A DNA stretch of 64,000 nucleotides from Zonotrichia leucophrys gambelii (lineage: Eukaryota; Chordata; Aves; Passeriformes; Passerellidae), in NCBI RefSeq assembly GCF_028769735.1, contig NC_088175.1:5952001-6016000 (forward strand), in the 5' to 3' direction. Under the pieces are notes generated by a model. That model saw only the letters and a list, made by a program, of their open reading frames with translations. It did no database searches and was not told where the DNA came from. The translations under genes and the position numbers were made by a program. Within the stretch, counting starts at the first letter, position 1. Each line of letters begins with the position of its first letter. Positions 63,223 through 64,000 of this stretch are shown piece after piece.

Positions 63223-64000
63223 AGTTTACCCTTAATATGATCATTTATTTTTGTGCAATATCAATATGAATCAACGCTGTTTTGAGTAAGAAGCATTTTA
63301 CTTACCTTCTGTAAAAATAAATTTTTATGAAATTCTTTTGAAGTGCAGGATCATGATGTTAGTTTCTAAACAAGAAACGAGGAGGCTGCTTGCCTCTAGT
63401 AAATGAGTTAGCAAACCCTGTCAGCCTTTGATATTTGGTAGGTCAGACTAAGACACTCTCCATGGCTGCCTGAACTTGCTCCATGCCCAAGGAGTCTTGT
63501 TCAGTTTCTCTCTACTCTCCTTCTGCTGCATGTCTAAACCAAGAGATGGGATGATTTTTAATGCCTTTTTTTTTAATTTTATTTTTTGGTGGCTTGAAGG
63601 TTACCTACACTAATTCTGTAGAAAGATGAGTGATGACAAAGATTCTTTTACTGCCAGACTTAGATGATGAAGATTAGTTACTCTTCTAATGTAAGCTGAA
63701 ATGTGGCTACAGGCTGTTTCTTTCCATCACTTCCCTTTGGAAAATTCAAACATAATCTCATCATGGTATTTCTAGTCAGTTTAAATTATAATTGATTCTG
63801 TTTCTGCTGTCTACTTTCCTTCCCACAGCTGTGACAGGAGAGAATTGGGGCAAAATAAAAACAGCTAGTAGCCAGACACCAGGGCCTTGTGGCCTTCTTT
63901 CATGAGAGGTGAACAAAGGGGGTTGTTTAAGAAGAACTTCAATAGGAACAGGAAATAATAGCCTATCTTAAGGAGCAAATCTACACCTTTAGGCAGTTTC

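Noticed and set aside
56200..64000. Expected HSP90AA1 neighbour from human synteny
   Set aside because: No Hsp90-like coding sequence is visible on either strand, so it must lie beyond the right edge if synteny holds.
1..64000. CRISPR arrays, operons, tRNA or rRNA genes
   Set aside because: No regularly spaced repeats, no tightly packed gene strings and no recognisable RNA gene were found by reading; the window is vertebrate intron and intergenic DNA.

Overview
This window is vertebrate genomic DNA, almost certainly from a bird and quite possibly a songbird. The evidence for that is two CR1 LINE fragments, one avian-type solo LTR, a compact gene with a CpG-island promoter, and a spliced gene whose protein is nearly identical to vertebrate WDR20. 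There is no bacterial-style gene organisation. Most of the sequence is intron or intergenic DNA rich in A and T.

The one confidently intact gene is WDR20, on the minus strand. Its coding exon 1 (55231-55479) lies in a strong CpG island. Exon 2 is at 27869-28051 and exon 3 at 21828-23123. Every junction has GT/AG sites and intact phase, and the joined reading frame is 575 codons. Intron 1 is about 27.2 kb and intron 2 about 4.7 kb. WDR20 is the beta-propeller cofactor that, with UAF1/WDR48, activates the deubiquitinases USP12 and USP46. A canonical splice donor lies 12 bases before the stop codon, so an alternative C-terminus is possible.

At the left edge, on the plus strand and convergent with WDR20, are pieces that align to the C-terminal half of the MOK (MAPK/MAK/MRK overlapping kinase) protein: 2352-2444, 2854-3028, 4331-4518, and perhaps 4578-4679. 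MOK lies tail to tail with WDR20 in human, so this is conserved synteny. The first two pieces cannot be joined in frame and the second is heavily eroded, so I read this as a decaying (unitary) MOK pseudogene, or less likely a very divergent gene.

Layout: 1-4.7 kb MOK remnant; 4.7-21.8 kb AT-rich DNA that probably includes WDR20 3' UTR sequence; 21.8-55.5 kb WDR20; 55.2-55.8 kb promoter and CpG island; 55.8-56.2 kb a CR1 fragment bounding the promoter; 56.2-64 kb upstream intergenic DNA with another CR1 scrap. Human synteny would place HSP90AA1 further to the right, but it is not in the window. A few exon-like or open segments (6338-6422, 52214-52435, 57681-57819) could not be assigned. I found no undescribed multi-gene system. 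The most interesting result is the apparent loss of MOK beside an intact WDR20.
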